This document shows, piece by piece, positions 1 through 15,000 of a stretch of DNA of 64,000 nucleotides. A program made the translations under genes and the position numbers. The stretch's first letter is position 1; the number at the start of each line of letters is the position of its first letter. The notes under the pieces are model-generated. The model was not told the DNA's origin. It did not search any database and was given only the letters and a program-made list of their open reading frames with translations. This DNA is from Micropterix aruncella (Eukaryota > Arthropoda > Insecta > Lepidoptera > Micropterigidae): NCBI GenBank assembly GCA_944548615.1, contig OX155973.1:22221386-22285385 (forward strand), in the 5' to 3' direction.

Positions 1-69
1 CCTTCGGGTGAAAACCAATAGCCGTTGTAGACAAAGTCCGACATGCGCTCCTGCAAACTCTTCTTCAAT
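1..69 (-). CDS. ASS1: ASS1 exon, C-terminal helix region (partial)
   Basis: Encodes [19 protein letters not shown] then FSPE, matching the family's LKF-ELVYTGFWHSPE segment. The acceptor AG lies at 70-71. The exon runs off the left edge of the window. Confidence 0.88.
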   Translation of the reverse strand, partial: MEEEFAGAHVGLCLQRLLVFTRR

Positions 70-3000
70 CTGCAAAGTAAATCATTTTGAAATGCCTGTA
101 TATTTCTACCATCATGCATTTCTTTCTATTTTATTTTTTAGAAAACTTACAGCATTTTATACTTAATACTAACACATATGCAAATCTAAGGCATAGTATG
201 CAAATGGGTAAGGTTTCACAATTAAACTAGACATGTTGTTACATATAGCACAAGAAGAAAATATGAAGAAAATACAGTTTTTACATAAGAGGGTAAATTT
301 TGAGGATAGGGACAGAGAAGCCACATTATGAAATGCATTACTTAAATATACATAAAATTGATAAACTAATCTATACTAATATTATAAATAGGTAAAGTTT
401 GTGAGGTTGTAGGAAGTAATCTCTGGATCTACTGAACCGATTTTGAAAATCCTTTTACCTATAGAAAGCCACGTTATTTGTGACTTTTAAGACTTTTTAG
501 GGATTTTTCGGATTTCCAAAATGAGTCGGAGAAAAAACGGTCGAACGAAAACGTTTCTAACTAACGTTGCCTTAACGATGAGATATATATGATTAAGTTC
601 TAGAGACAAGTTGTAGTGCTTGATAATGCCTCCAAAAAAATCAGCGACAGCATATGTCTAAATTTTATATTTAAGTCACAAAAAGTAGTTTATTATAATA
701 AAAAAAATAATTTTAATCGTTAGGTCATGTTTATTGGTCATATTATCAACAATTATGAATTCATATCAAAATAAGTAAATTTATTGTCTCAAGTGTTTAA
801 AACAAAAGACTTCTCCCTTCTACTGCATACATGGTTAAAGAGATAAGACACTCACAAATAAGACACTCACAAATAACGGTAATATAGTCAAATTGGCATG
901 CAAATACATACATACAATATGCAGTAAAAATATAACCCTTCTTTTGGTAGTCAGGAAATAAATCATAGCAATCAGTACTAACCGAACCACACTCATAATT
1001 TTATCACAAGTAAAAAGCTTTACCGCCCAACGAAGTGGGCACTGGTCAGCTAGTATTATAATATAAATAATAAGGTAAGATAATATTAAAATATAAAATT
1101 ATAGTTAATATAAATACATACAATATACATGATATTATATTCATAATGTAATATACCTAATAATCACTACAATATTTAAGTAGAAATAAAGAAATACTAA
1201 TCAAGTCCGAAGGCTATAACTCGTATTTTTAATCGTTTGAAGCAAATATTTCATGATAAATGAAGTATATCCAACCTTGCAAATTTTAAATTGTACGATC
1301 TAAGCGCTCTGTAAAAGTACATATTTTGACCATAGGGGTCCTCAAACGGTCGATCGCGATCGACCGGTCGATCACGAGTGCTTTTTGAGTCGATCTCGAC
1401 AAAAAATTGTCGTACAAAATTTTATACATTAACACCGTAACATTGAGGAATCTGCTACTGAAATAGCAAGTCAGTTTAACATGGACATGTAGGGAAAAAT
1501 GAAGTAGTGCAGATTATATCACATATACATCTCAAATACAAATCTCTGATACAAATTTCTGTGTTTTTTTTATATTTGAAGATAAATATCCGAATATAAG
1601 GCAAATGGCCAGTCAGTTAAGTGCAATGTTTGGGTCATTTTACTTGTGCGAGTCTGCATTTTCTGAAACGAAGACAATCAAGTCAAAATATTGCAATCGA
1701 CTAACTGACGAACATATTAATATGTGATCATGCTTGCGATTAGCACTCGGTAATTACGTACCATCTTATGAAAAGATTGTCAATTCCATGCAGTGCCACA
1801 CTTTAACATTCAGTCATTCTTTACTTGAGTATAGAAATAAGAACTCGCTTGTTTGGTAAGAACTAATAAACTCGCGATTTGAATAAGTATGTTTTTTAAA
1901 GACTTTTTAGAGCAGACCCACCTACGCTTACCTTGACCAAAAAATATTGCATATTGCGGAAAACTAATTTCTGACGTTCCTATACTAATTCTAGGTGGAT
2001 TCATGGCCATGAAATTCTGCAACGTCCCTATATGCTTAAACCTGCGACACGATACACCCTACCTATCTAGACGTACACGATCCTGCATCACACGTACTTG
2101 CAGCCTCTGATAGGCCGTTTACACTCTCGCGCGAGGCGCGAGGCGAGACGCAAAACCATATCAGTAAACAAATGGAACAGAGGCAAAGCTTCTAACGAGC
2201 GTACAAAATGTTTACCTACTTGCTAGAAGCTTTGCCTCTGTTCTGTTTGTTTACGCACATGGTTTTGCGTCTCGCCTCGCGCCTCGCGCGAGAGTGTAAA
2301 CGGCCCATCAGAGTCGATCAATCGGAGTCTAACAATATTGAGGTAGATCGCCAGCAGTTCAAGTTTGAGCACCCCTGCTGTAGACTGTAGACATTTGGTA
2401 TATGAAATGTCACGAGCCCTGGTCCTATTATTTGGGACTAACAGATTATTCTGTGCGAGCCAACCCTGAGTGCAGCAGCCATGCAGGGCCGTCTCGTCCT
2501 TATAAGCAACCTAGGCGGTCGCCTAGGGCGTAAAATTTTAGGGGGCACAAAATTGACACGACTTTTTTCCGGATCGAATTGATGCATTAACACCTCTGCG
2601 GTACCAGTTATCTCATGTTTGTGATGCTTTGGAAAAGATTTCTGAAGACACTTCTCTAAAAGGATCGAGTGGTAGTATTGCGAAGGTAGAAGCACTTGGG
2701 TTACTTTAAAATATCTCAGACTTTAAGTGTCGACAACATTTTGGTTCAAGTAAACATAACCAGTAAGATATTGCAATAGACAAGGACTTGAGTCTCCAGA
2801 GAGCAGTTAGTCACCTGAAAAAAAAACCGAAGAGTTTTTGGTTACAGCTAGAAGTGATTTAGAGTTCAAGAATGTTTTGGTTGATGCTAATAAAGTAGCA
2901 GAAGGAGTTGGAATAGAATCAGTTTTTGAAAAAGAGAAGGTCCGGATTTGAAAACGAGAAGAAAATATTTGATTTTCGAATCAACAGATGAATTTGCAAA

Positions 3001-6000
3001 TATTGCTGGTGACCCCTCAGAAAATTTCAAGATCCACTTTTATTTTGCTGCTTTAGGCACAGCTGCTAACGCGGTTGAAGAAAGATTTTCCCAGTTAAAT
3101 AAAGTATTTGATGTCTTTGGATTTTTGTACAACATTCCTGATCTTAAAAAAAGACTACATCAGAGGTTAAGTCAATGTGCAATAATAGACAAAATTTTTA
3201 CAAAAAAAAACTGGCTCCAAGTTTGTTTATAAGTTCAGAATCCATGTCATTTCATCCATAGTTATAGTGATACTTAGAAAGGGCTATCATAATTTAATGC
3301 TATACAAAATTTTGTGACTGTGCTGTTGACCGTTGAGAAGTCCCTTCGTCGGAAGCCAACCCTGGGTGCAGCAGCCATGTCATGGTGATATTTATAATAA
3401 GCTATCATAATCGAATGCGTATACAAAATTGTGTGTCTGTGCTGTTGACCGTGTAGGAGTATTCTCGTCGGGAGCCGATCCTGGGTGTAGAATCAGGTCA
3501 TGCTCACCATAAAAATGCATTGTCACCGGAACTAAACCAAAATGTAAAAATTTCAACATCATAGGATAAGAGTAAGTGGTTCTAATTCAGCTTGCAAGAT
3601 TTGACCTAAATAACTAACAAACTAACAAACATTGCAAGGTAAATAAAGCTTGTAATAAATAGATGGTTATCGATTGATGACAGACTAACCTTACATCAAG
3701 TATTAGAAATTATAACTTAATGAAACTTAAGTGCCAAATTATGATTATACTATAATGTTGATTATATTTTAACATTGAATAGGTACTATTACCTAAAAAT
3801 CTTAAATATTGGTGGTTATTTATTTATTATTTTATTTTATATTACCTACCACATCCTACTAATATTATAAACGCGAAAGTTTGTATGTATGTATGGATGT
3901 TTGTTACTCTTTCACGCAAAAACTACTGAATGGATTGTGATGAAACTTTACAATAATATAGCTTTCACATCAGAATAACACATAGGCTATAATTTATAAA
4001 GATATAGTGTGAATTATCTAAAATATAACGATACCTGTCAAGTAAGTAGGAAAAAAATCTAAGAAATTGACATTCGAAATTTAAATTCTATCCTACTATC
4101 CAACTATAATCCTACTAATATTATAAACGCGAAAGTTTGTATGTATGTATGGATGTTTGTTACTCTTTCACGCAAAAACTAAGAATAAGAATAAGAATAA
4201 GAATAAATTTATTTCCGTAAGTAATTTTTCAAAAACATTATTCACAAAGTCTGCCTAACTAGGCCGAAGCCCGTACCAAGGTAGACTCGACTAGGTCACT
4301 TGTACATTTTATATTGTGCGCACACTTATTAAAGTACTATTACTGAGAAAAACAAAAATTAAAAAATAAATGAAATATAGTAAATCTAATAACTCTAATA
4401 AATACTTAGCATAAATTTCAAGAGTTATTCTAATGATAACTAATACCTAAATTATAATTATGTTGAAAAATAAAAAAGTAATAATGAAATCAAAATATAT
4501 CCAGTAAAAAAATTGTTAAAATAATTATAATAATAAAATACAATAAAATTATAATTGCAGTGATAATCAGTAAGTAGAGAAAAATAACAGGGTAATAATT
4601 TGAAAAATAAATAAAAAATAATTAAAATAAAATAAAAAGCCAGTAATTAAAATAGTCAAGTAGCTAGTCAATAAATAAAACAGAATAAAAAGATATTAAA
4701 TATCCTAGTAGCAACAAATAAAAAGATAAGATTTATTTGTCAGTGTAAATATTAGGTGTTTAATGGAGAATGACGGAGATGAGCACCTCAATCTCATGTC
4801 TTCCAAATTCCAAAAGTAGCGGAGAAATTTGTTTGTTTGTTTTTATTCCATTAGTGGTCGACTTCAAATTAAATTGTAACTCATTAAAAATCTTGGGCGC
4901 TATGTATGAAAAGTGTCTTTGCGCAAACGTTGTCATTGTTTTGGGATGCAAGTGCTTATGAGTAGTGGTGCTCCTCGTTTGTGTTGCATGTTTAGTGATT
5001 TGGTGTAGATGGGGATTTTGTATATAGTTTATGAGGACTACTTTCGCATATATTTGCCTAATATCCAGCAACTCCAACTCACTAAACAGGTCATTGGAAG
5101 AGTATCTCCAAGGTTTGTTAGCCATAACCCTAAGTAATGCTTTATGAGCCTTAACAATTGGGTCTAAAGCAGTTCGCGTACATCCTCCCCAGCCCAGAAT
5201 ACCATATGATATTTTACTGTAAACTAGCGCATAATAAATAGTTTTGAGCGTTTGAAGAGGAACTACTTTTCTGAGGGTCTTAAAGAGAAAGATGGATTTT
5301 CGTATTTTGGCCGTCAGAATACCGATATGAATATCCCATCTTAGTGTACTGTCAAATGTTAGGCCAAGATATTTCGCTTGTGATTTATGCTCTATAATAG
5401 TACACGTACAGCAAGAGTGTTCTGGCCTTATTGGAGCAGTTGTATTGCACGTATGAATTTTGAGGCCTACATGTTTAAAATTTCTATTATTAGTTATGGA
5501 AAATGTGATGTAACTACTGAATGGATTTTGATGAAACTTTACAATAATATAGCTTTCACATCAGAATAACACATAGGCTATTATTTATAAAGATATATGG
5601 TTTCCTATCATCATTATCACAAATTTCCATCACCACGCGGGTGAAACCGCTGGGCGCAGCTAGTAATATTATAAACGCGAAAGCTTTTATGTATGTATGG
5701 ATGTTTGTTACTCTTTCACGCAAAAACTACTGAATGGATTTTGATGAAACTTTACAATAATATAGCTTACACATCAGAATAACATATAGGCTATCCTACT
5801 AATATTATAAACGCGAAAGTTTGTATGTATGTATAGATGTTTGTTACTCTTTCACGCAAAAACTACTGAATGGATTTTGATGAAACTTTACAATAATATA
5901 GCTTACACATCAGAATAACACATAGGCTATAATTTATAAAGATATATGGTTTTCTATCATCATTATCACAATTTTCCATCACCACGCGGGTGAAACCGCT

Positions 6001-9000
6001 GCGCGCAGCTAGTATTTCATATTTTTGATATTTTTCATGACTTTTTAAAATTTATTTCTTTCTCTTTTGCTTTCTTTCTGATAACTTTTGTTTCCCTTTC
6101 TTTTAGTTTTAAGTCTATTTTATTTGTCTCACTCTATTTAAAGAAATTTTATGTTCAATTTTAATGACGATTTTAATATTTGAACTGCTATTTATTTTAT
6201 TAGGAACACATTTGTTTATTAATATGATTTATTTTACTACAACGTTGAAATAATTTATTGCACTATTAGAGCCCTGTCCTTCCTAGAACAAGTTCTTCCT
6301 AGGGTTTTGCTATTCGGTTCCTGTTATCTTTGTCGCCAAAAATCAATGTTTTATAGAAATCGAAAATCGAAATAAAAAAACATTGTTTTATAATTCTTAA
6401 TAAATAATAACTTAAAAAATCCACATTATCATGGAGTTATTGCTCATACGCTGATCTATCAGTACCTACTAGTTAAAAATTAACCTACTAGTTAGTAGCC
6501 TACTAACCTACTAGTTAAACCTAACCTACTACTTAAAAATTAGTTCAGATGAGGCAAAAAAGACCAATTAGAAAATTACCTTAAAACTTCACGATCCAAA
6601 GCATATACTTCCAGGTCCAAATGAGCCGAATGTAAGATGGTTCCAGCTGGACACTCATACACACCTCTAGACTAAAAAAATAAAGTCAGTTTTAAATCAG
6701 TTCAGTAGACTGACACCTGAAGTGGACAAAACATAATGGGATAACTATAAAACAGACTAGGAAACATACTTGACACTAAACTACGGAAGCATAAGAAGCA
6801 TACTTGACACTAAACTACGGAAGATTCAGAAACTATTATTATTTCTTGAGATAAATTTTCAACATCGATTGAAATGCACACCGAATTAATAAAGACTAAA
6901 ATAAAAACACTCTCGTTAATGAACGAAAACGAAAAGCCTTTTAATAGGAAATGGTAGTACTATCAACTGCTTGATTATAAAGGGATGCAGGAATGATGCA
7001 TCGAAGACACAAACCATCATCACTCAGTACGCTGCATACGCACACACTCCCACACTCTAAATATACTCCATATCAGAAATAAATACTCGTGAAGTTATAT
7101 CCTACCTTCATTCCGATGTATCTGTTTTCGACGATGTCAATCCTGCCAATTCCGTGCTGACCTCCGAGTTTATTCAGAATTTTGATCATTTCTAGAGGAT
7201 TTTTTACTTCGAGTGCTTTTTCCTGGTTGCTCGGGATTTTAATTGATACGGGGAGACCTAAAAATAACAGATGGTGAGGATATAGTGGTATTTGCTTCCG
7301 CCCCCCCCCCCCCCCCCGCTTTAATAATATCACCAACCACGGGTGCCTATGAGAAATTTACATATCTATTTGTCACGACGCTAACGTGAAAACATTTAAT
7401 AAAAGTATGGACAAAAAATAAAAAGCTGACTCGTGCCCCAATTTTGTTTTATTGCGGAGGTCACCACTCGTTAGACTCGGTCAGTGGCCAGGGAAGGTAC
7501 AAAGTCCCACATTTCCCATACAACCGAAAAAGATAAGTTCATACGTTCAAAGCAGGTTTCATATTCCATTTCCAATTCATGCGTTCTATGCATTAATATT
7601 TATTTTTAATCACACATCCAAAACGTTGTCATACAGAGCTTTTGTGACAGGCTGACATTCCTTGAGAGGAGTTGTACAGGATAGTAGTATACATAAAAAG
7701 CTGATTTGAAATGACTATTTATTTGATGAGAAATAACCCACATTTAAAAAAAATGACCTTGTATTACTGAGGAAACCGTCTCCTGTGAGGTGAGCGAAGG
7801 TGACTTAAAGATAATACAAATCTACCGTCTAGCTAAGCCAACATGCCCGACAGAGGCCAACGCCTTACGGCGAGGCACCGGGAAAGGTACCCAGCGGGCA
7901 CTCTCGCCCCCTTTTTGGAAGGATATCTCCATCTGGAATTAGCCATCAGGGTACCTCCAACGTCCCGACTGGTTACGGGTTCAAAGTTACTTGCGCGACC
8001 TCTACCTGCCGTATGCTCGGTGGTGATTCAGTTGGAATCTATCGGGGACCATTGGCATCTTTTGCGCGGCTCTGAATTCAGAATCAGGTAGCCAATTGGT
8101 CATTTCAAGAGTGGTTCACGACAGGTCAACATCCACCCCCGCTGCTTAGGAAACAGTATATTTCCATAGTCTTCTGATTTCTTCGGTAAATAGTCAGAGT
8201 GCACATACCGATTGCAAACCGTCCAGTAGCGCCGGGAGACAATCCCCCAAGGGAAACCAATCCACCAGCCGTGAAGCCTGAGATGCGAGAGTCCTACCCG
8301 GGGTAGTCTTCTACACGAGGAGGCTATTGAATAGGAGCTGAATCTTGATTTAGACCGATGTGAAAACACAATGGATCATATGGCCCAAGCTGCACGAAAT
8401 CGTTCACTATCATTCCACAGCTAGACATATTCTAGCTGGCTGCAAGGCGGTCTTAAATTAAGGACGTACACTTACCGTCATGACAAAGTCCTTCCGGTTA
8501 TTCGCAATAACAAAGTCTGACATTACCCTCCAAACCCCCAATACAGTTTAAAGGAAAAAAAAACATCCCACTACAAAACGTTTCTCAATAATCGAGAAAG
8601 CTTCTTCAGATTGGATCCTGGAGGTAGATTCGGTCTCTAAGCAATATCAATTCCCTGAAAGTCTCGGATGCACAGCCCTCCGTCCAGATACACCTCTTTA
8701 CTCTTTATCTCGGAAAATGACCCTTTTTGCCTAGTGTAATCTTAGTTGAAATATTATATATGAAATAAATCATACAGTGGAGCACTGGACTCGTGTTAAT
8801 TACGACATTGCCAGAAAAAATATTACCACATTTTTATCCGCTAGAAATGCACTAATTGTATTTCATTTCTATTACTTATGTAGTAATTTGTAGTCATTTA
8901 GTATTATTTTCTTAGGTTTAATACTTTATTCACTTAATTTTTGTACATTTAGCCCCATTGTTATCAATGTTATAAGTAACTCGGAAAAATTTAACACCGA

Positions 9001-12000
9001 AATGCAGCTAATGCTCATTGCCCACCTAACTAGGACTAAACTGTCCCGTATCTAGGCGGGTCAGATTAATTAATTAAAATAAGTAATACAACTTATGTAA
9101 CAATTAGCCTAATTAGCGTTAAAAACTTTTTATTTTTATAATTAATGAATTTACCTTAATTAAGATTGAATAATATATAATAATAAATAAATAACAGTAT
9201 AATACACATCAAAATACTAAAATTGTAAGAATAATATGTGAGAGTGGCCACCCTTCACTAGACTCCAATTGATTGTGAGCGAAGGGTGGATCTCATCTTG
9301 AAGTTTTCTCCGTGAATGAAAGTCGTGGATGTCGAAGTAGAAGTATTTAATCAGAAGGTTAAAGTGAGTCGCCAGTTCTTACCGCCTTGATTGTTATTTC
9401 GCCGTAGTGTATTAGTGTGGTGTGGCGCGAGGTGAAGCCGTAGTAGTGTGTCCGAAGTGTGTAGTCGAGGAGCGAGGCTTGACGATCGGTATCGCGGGTA
9501 ATGCAGGTACTGCTTGATAATGAAGCGTACTCGCGGTAACTATCCGCCAAGGAAATGATATCGATTGATTGAAATGTACTACGTTTTATACCGTGAGCGG
9601 TGATGTAATAGCTATGAGTAGGGTGCGACATGTGTATCGATCAGAAGAAATGACATGAGTCATCGCTTGACTGCAGAAATTAATTGCAGCTGGCTCGTGT
9701 AGATTTGAGCGAGTTTGCGGTTTCCATTCTGTGGAAATTACTTTTTTGTTGTGGGTATGTTGGACCGACAGGGCTCCAACAAATACATTGTAGCATTGAT
9801 TTTTACACTATAAAATCAATGATTGTAGGTAATACAATATGGCAAATACACATATACGTAAATAAGATTTCAATAAATAATAAATGCTGTATGGTATAAA
9901 CATATTTATAATTTAATAAAATATATAAATACAATTATAAAAGCAGTGCTAAAAAATATGAAATAATATTAATAGAAATATGATATGATATACTATTAGT
10001 ATATGCATAATAATTTACATAATTATAGTAATTTATATATTAATAGAATATGATGGAATTGATCAAAGCAATACCTTTTTCGAAGTTAATGTCAAGCACA
10101 GCTGGATAGTCTGATGTATCTGCAATATTTGCCGTCATAGTAAATAGATTGTCCGGAGCGGAGTTGGCCGGATTCTCCAGTATTCCAGATTCATAGCTAT
10201 AAAGAAGAAATTGCATCGATTAGACAATAAAATAAAGGGACATTTTTTTGCTGTAAACGGTTTTTTGTACACTAGATTTTACGATTCTGAGTCACGATTT
10301 TATTTTAGTCTGATCAAAGGTCAAGATAAGTGACCCATAATTATAACATGTATTTGCTAGCATTTAGCACATATATGTGATGTAATTACTGTATACCTAG
10401 CTACATTACATATTTATATTGTAGATACATTATAAATCGGCGTTTTATTTGGGGTTCAACAAGTTCCCAAGAACAGCGGGACACACGGAATCACATAAAA
10501 ACAGTGTTGCGTTTTATGTATTATATTTCTCTACCTTTAAATGTTGGTAAAAAAGAAAAACAATAATGTCAGTTTATATTACCTACTTTATTTTGAGTAG
10601 AACTACCAAGTGCGAGAGACTAAAAGATACACATCTAATATTATTACAAATGTAACAATTATTGATATTACACATTTCTAGAGTGGTTTTCTTCCAGATT
10701 AATGCTCTGAAAAATCATCGATCAGTTTTAAGACATCCATTTTATCGGCTTCCTTAGCTTCGGCAGAGTTGGATTGAACGTCGATCGTAGACTAAAGTTC
10801 CATTTTGGGGCCCTAAATTACAGTGGACTCCGGTGTGCCGCACCGGCTGCACCGACTTAGCTACGCCGCTAGCACCACTGCAAACCCCGAGTATGTATAC
10901 AATCAAATGCAGCTGTGGGTAAGCCTACATTGGTGAAACGAAACCGCAGACGTATTAGAAAAGACCGCGGGCGTGCGAAGGTGGACTGTGAGTGAATGCG
11001 TAATCGGAATAGAAAGAGATAGATGCATATGACACTCCCTCTATCCATCCATAGCATAGCAGACTTATGGCGTCGAAGCGTTGCCATAGTGATATGTAAG
11101 CGTTGTAATTGATATGTAAGCCATAGTAATTTGTTTTTTTATCTTATTTATAATGATGTAGTATTTTTTTAAATACGGGGAAATAAAAAAAACGGTTGTG
11201 TCACCATAAGACTTTCCCGGCAAGCAGACAAATCCCACCCCCTCCCTTCCCGCACGCAAAACCCCCAAACCTCCCCTAACCATCAAAATATTATCAAATA
11301 GGTAATGAAGAGTGCAAATTTATTCAAGGGTTTTTTTCTCGGTGACAAAAAATCCCATCCAGTATATTTGTTTTGTGACTTTTTAAAATCATTAATCTCA
11401 AATTTTGGAGAAGAGAGGTGCCAAAGTCAAGTTTTTTCCCCGGCACGGAAAAATCATAGATCCAAGACTATATGGAGTGTCAAGTACATTTTGTTAAATA
11501 GTTACCAACCCGACAACATATGCAGGATATGAACGAGCGGCTTTCATTCTTATAAATAAGCCAACACTTTCTTTCTCATCTTACCTTTCAAAACAGGCTG
11601 CTTTATAAAAAAACTAGGGACATATGTAGAGAGAAAAGGTACAGGTTCGTATGGACAAAAAACTGTCGCATATATATACGCAGAGGAGAAAATATGCCTG
11701 TCATTATAATAAATTCAGAAAGAGATCTAAAAAAATCGGTTGTGTCACCCCAAGACTTTCCTGACTAGTATCCGGGGAGGTGCGAAAAAACAGCGACATT
11801 TTTTACTCTAGTACCCCAAATTTGTATGGCAGGTACCCCAAACGTTGGTCGTAAGTACCCCAAAAACTAATAGGTTCTTCCGATGGTTAACAGAAGCTTC
11901 TATGCCAAATTTTAACTTAGACAGATTAAGCGTCTGGGCGCTATCGCGGAAACAATTTTTTCGCCGGGAACCCCAAATTTGTATGGGAGGTACCACAACC

Positions 12001-15000
12001 GTAGGGCGTAGGGACTCCAAAAACTAATGGGTTCCTCCGACGGTTAACAGAAGCTTATATACCAAATTTCAGCTCAATCCGATTAAGCGTCTGGGCGCTA
12101 TCGTGGAAGAATACATACATACAGACATACAGACATACAGACATACAGACATACAGACAGACAGAGATCGGTCTGGAAATAGTCTCAATCGTCTCAGGGA
12201 GTCTCAAAATATATATTCCCATCTTCATCTCAAAATTTTTTTTTAGCGCGATCACAATACTTTCCTTTCCGATAGGTCGTCAGGAAAGTAAAAAATAGAA
12301 TAAACTATTGTTACGTGCAACTAGGAAAGTTTCTACTCAATTACATGGAAAAAAACAATAATATATTATTAACTATTCTCATAACGAAATTTATTTATAT
12401 ACAATATGCATATTTCTATTATTTACACATATATATGTTTATATTATTTATGAATATACAAACATTATTATACTATATACGGCAAAGTGTGCTCAAATTA
12501 TCTATATTTCTATTTAAATTCCAAGCAAGAATGAAAAATTATAATTATATGATACTGATACATTTCATTATTTGTATACAAGAGAAAATAAAAATAAGTA
12601 AATACTATAGAACATTCATCACTCTAATTTTGAACTTCAACGTTTTATTTATATGGCGCAGCTGTGATGTTAGCCATTATAAGAGTATCTGGCTTCGCAT
12701 TGTTCATATAACCAGAACGGCAATACTCCAATATGAGTACAATGATAGATGACGTCACAAATACGAGTATAGTAAATACATTGAAAATTGATTTTCCGTT
12801 TCAGTGTCGAAATATTTTTAAAGGTAATTATATATTTAAAATAATGTGTATGAATATTCGAAGCCTCCACAAAAATGTCGATGAGCTTTATATATTACTA
12901 AATGAGCTTTCTATGGATGTAGATATGATTATTCTATCTGAATGCTGGCTTTTAAATAAACCACAGCTGCCTCATATAAATGGTTATGAAAGTTACAAAA
13001 CCGAGGGTAATAAAAATAAAGCCGACGGCGTTGTGGTTTATGCGAAGAGTGGCCTAAGTCCATCAGTGAGGGAAACAAATATTCCGGATTGTACTGGGTT
13101 GCACATACGATGCGGCGGCTTTAGTGTTCTTGCAGTGTATAGGTCACCCTCAATACGAAACATTACAACTTTTCTAAATGGACTTTACGCTACAGCACAT
13201 GAACAAATGATGATAGCTGATAAATATACACAACATCATATATTTGCTGGTGACACAAATATCTCTATTTGTGGGCAAAAACACCCACAAGCTGATGAAT
13301 ACCAAAACCTCCTCAGTGAACTTGGATATACACCAGCAATAAATATAGCAACAAGAGAGACCGACAATATCCAGACTTGTATTGACCACATATATGTACG
13401 TTCATCGTATGTTCAGACTGCGGCAGTTGTGGGTACTACCATAACTGACCACTTTTGTACACTGTTAGCACTTCGTGGAAGACGACATGACCAGAGTCAA
13501 CCACGACTGACGAGAGCGACAATTGACTACCACAAACTAAGAAGTGACTTAAGTAATGAGACATGGACTGACTTATATAGCACAAATAATATTAATACAG
13601 CTGTTGACATATTTGTAGGGACATTTACACAACATACGACCAACAATACGACTGTTAAGACAATAAATGCCAAACATAAAAGACTGAAACCATGGATAAG
13701 CGACGGAATAATAAATAGTATACGAAAACGCGACAGATTGCATAGACAGACTAAAGTTTTCCCACAAAATGAACGACTAGGACTCTACTACAAGAAATAC
13801 CGAAGTATCTGTTCGACTATAATTAAACGGACCAAGGAAAAGTACTATAGGACCAAAATCGAGACTGATAACTACGATCCTAAGACCGTTTGGACAGTAG
13901 TTAAGGAGATGAATAACATTGGACATAACAGGACCAAAATTAATGAAATAAAAATGGACGGACGTACACTCGACAACGTACATGATATAGCAAATGCTGC
14001 AAACACATACTTCACTAACATAGGGAAAAACTTAGCAACGAAAGTAGAAAAAATAGCAAACAGGAGAAACTTAATAAATCATACCTATACACAGACACCT
14101 AAAAATAAATTTCAACTGACAAATATAACAGAAACTAACGCACTAACTCTAATCAAAGAACTCAAGACTGACTCCGCTTGCGGGCCCGATCGGATCTCTG
14201 CAAGGACACTGAAGCAAGTGCAATACGAAATAGTACACCCTATTATGCATATTATTAACCTCAGTATAGAAAATTGCACCTTTCCAGATCATTTTAAAAG
14301 GGCTGATGTAACTCCGATCTTCAAAGCAGGAGACAAGACAGACATGACAAACTACCGGCCGATATCTCTACTAAACATATTGAGCAAAATACTTGAGCGA
14401 CACGTTAAACTCCAACTGACGGACTATTTAGAAAACAATGGCCTTTTGACGAAAGGGCAATTTGGCTTCAGATCGAACATTGGGACGCAAGATGCTATTT
14501 TGCAAGTCACCGAATTTATATCTAAAAATGTGGATAGAGATCGAAGGTGTCTTGCTGTATTCCTTGATTTGGCCAAAGCATTCGATACTGTGCCACACGA
14601 CAAATTACTAGACAAACTGAAACAAAGAGGTCTTACTGATTCTGCTCTGCAGTGGTTTACAACTTATGTAACTGGACGCACACAAAGAGTAAAAATGGAT
14701 AATGTGACAAGTGATTGGATGCACATCCCCTATGGAGTTCCGCAAGGAAGTACACTAGGACCAACGTTATTTCTTATATATATTGACGACCTATGCCGAC
14801 AAGACATATCAGGAAAATTAATATCATTTGCTGATGACACTGTACTAATGTTTGAATCTGATACATGGGATTCGGTTTTTGACAAGGCAACAGCGGGTCT
14901 GCAACAAACGTACGACTGGCTGACTCATCATCTACTTACGCTGAATATCAAGAAGACTAAATACATGACATTTAGCATAGATGGGCGAAAGCAACCTGGA

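Larger units (their letters stand above)
1329..2385 (+). mobile_element. hAT-like element remnant
   Basis: The left end, GGGGTCCTCAAAC plus a CGATCGCGATCGACC-rich stretch, mirrors the right end read in reverse (GGGGTGCTCAAAC, then GGCGATCTACC). Between them lies a transposase C-terminus (1575-1800), and a foldback MITE is nested at 2105-2314. No convincing 8-bp TSD was seen, so the outer limits are approximate. Confidence 0.5.

Noticed and set aside
7843..8369. ORFs of 82 and 89 aa as genes
   Set aside because: They lie in a U600 repeat copy, and the frames are not conserved in the copies at 40, 49 and 62 kb.
12113..12160. Tandem GACATACA as telomeric or satellite DNA
   Set aside because: Short microsatellite inside a MITE. 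It is not the insect TTAGG telomere repeat.
12315..12752. 145-aa ORF upstream of the LINE as ORF1
   Set aside because: The translation is Ile/Tyr/Phe-rich low complexity from AT-rich DNA, with no RRM, zinc knuckle or PHD motif.
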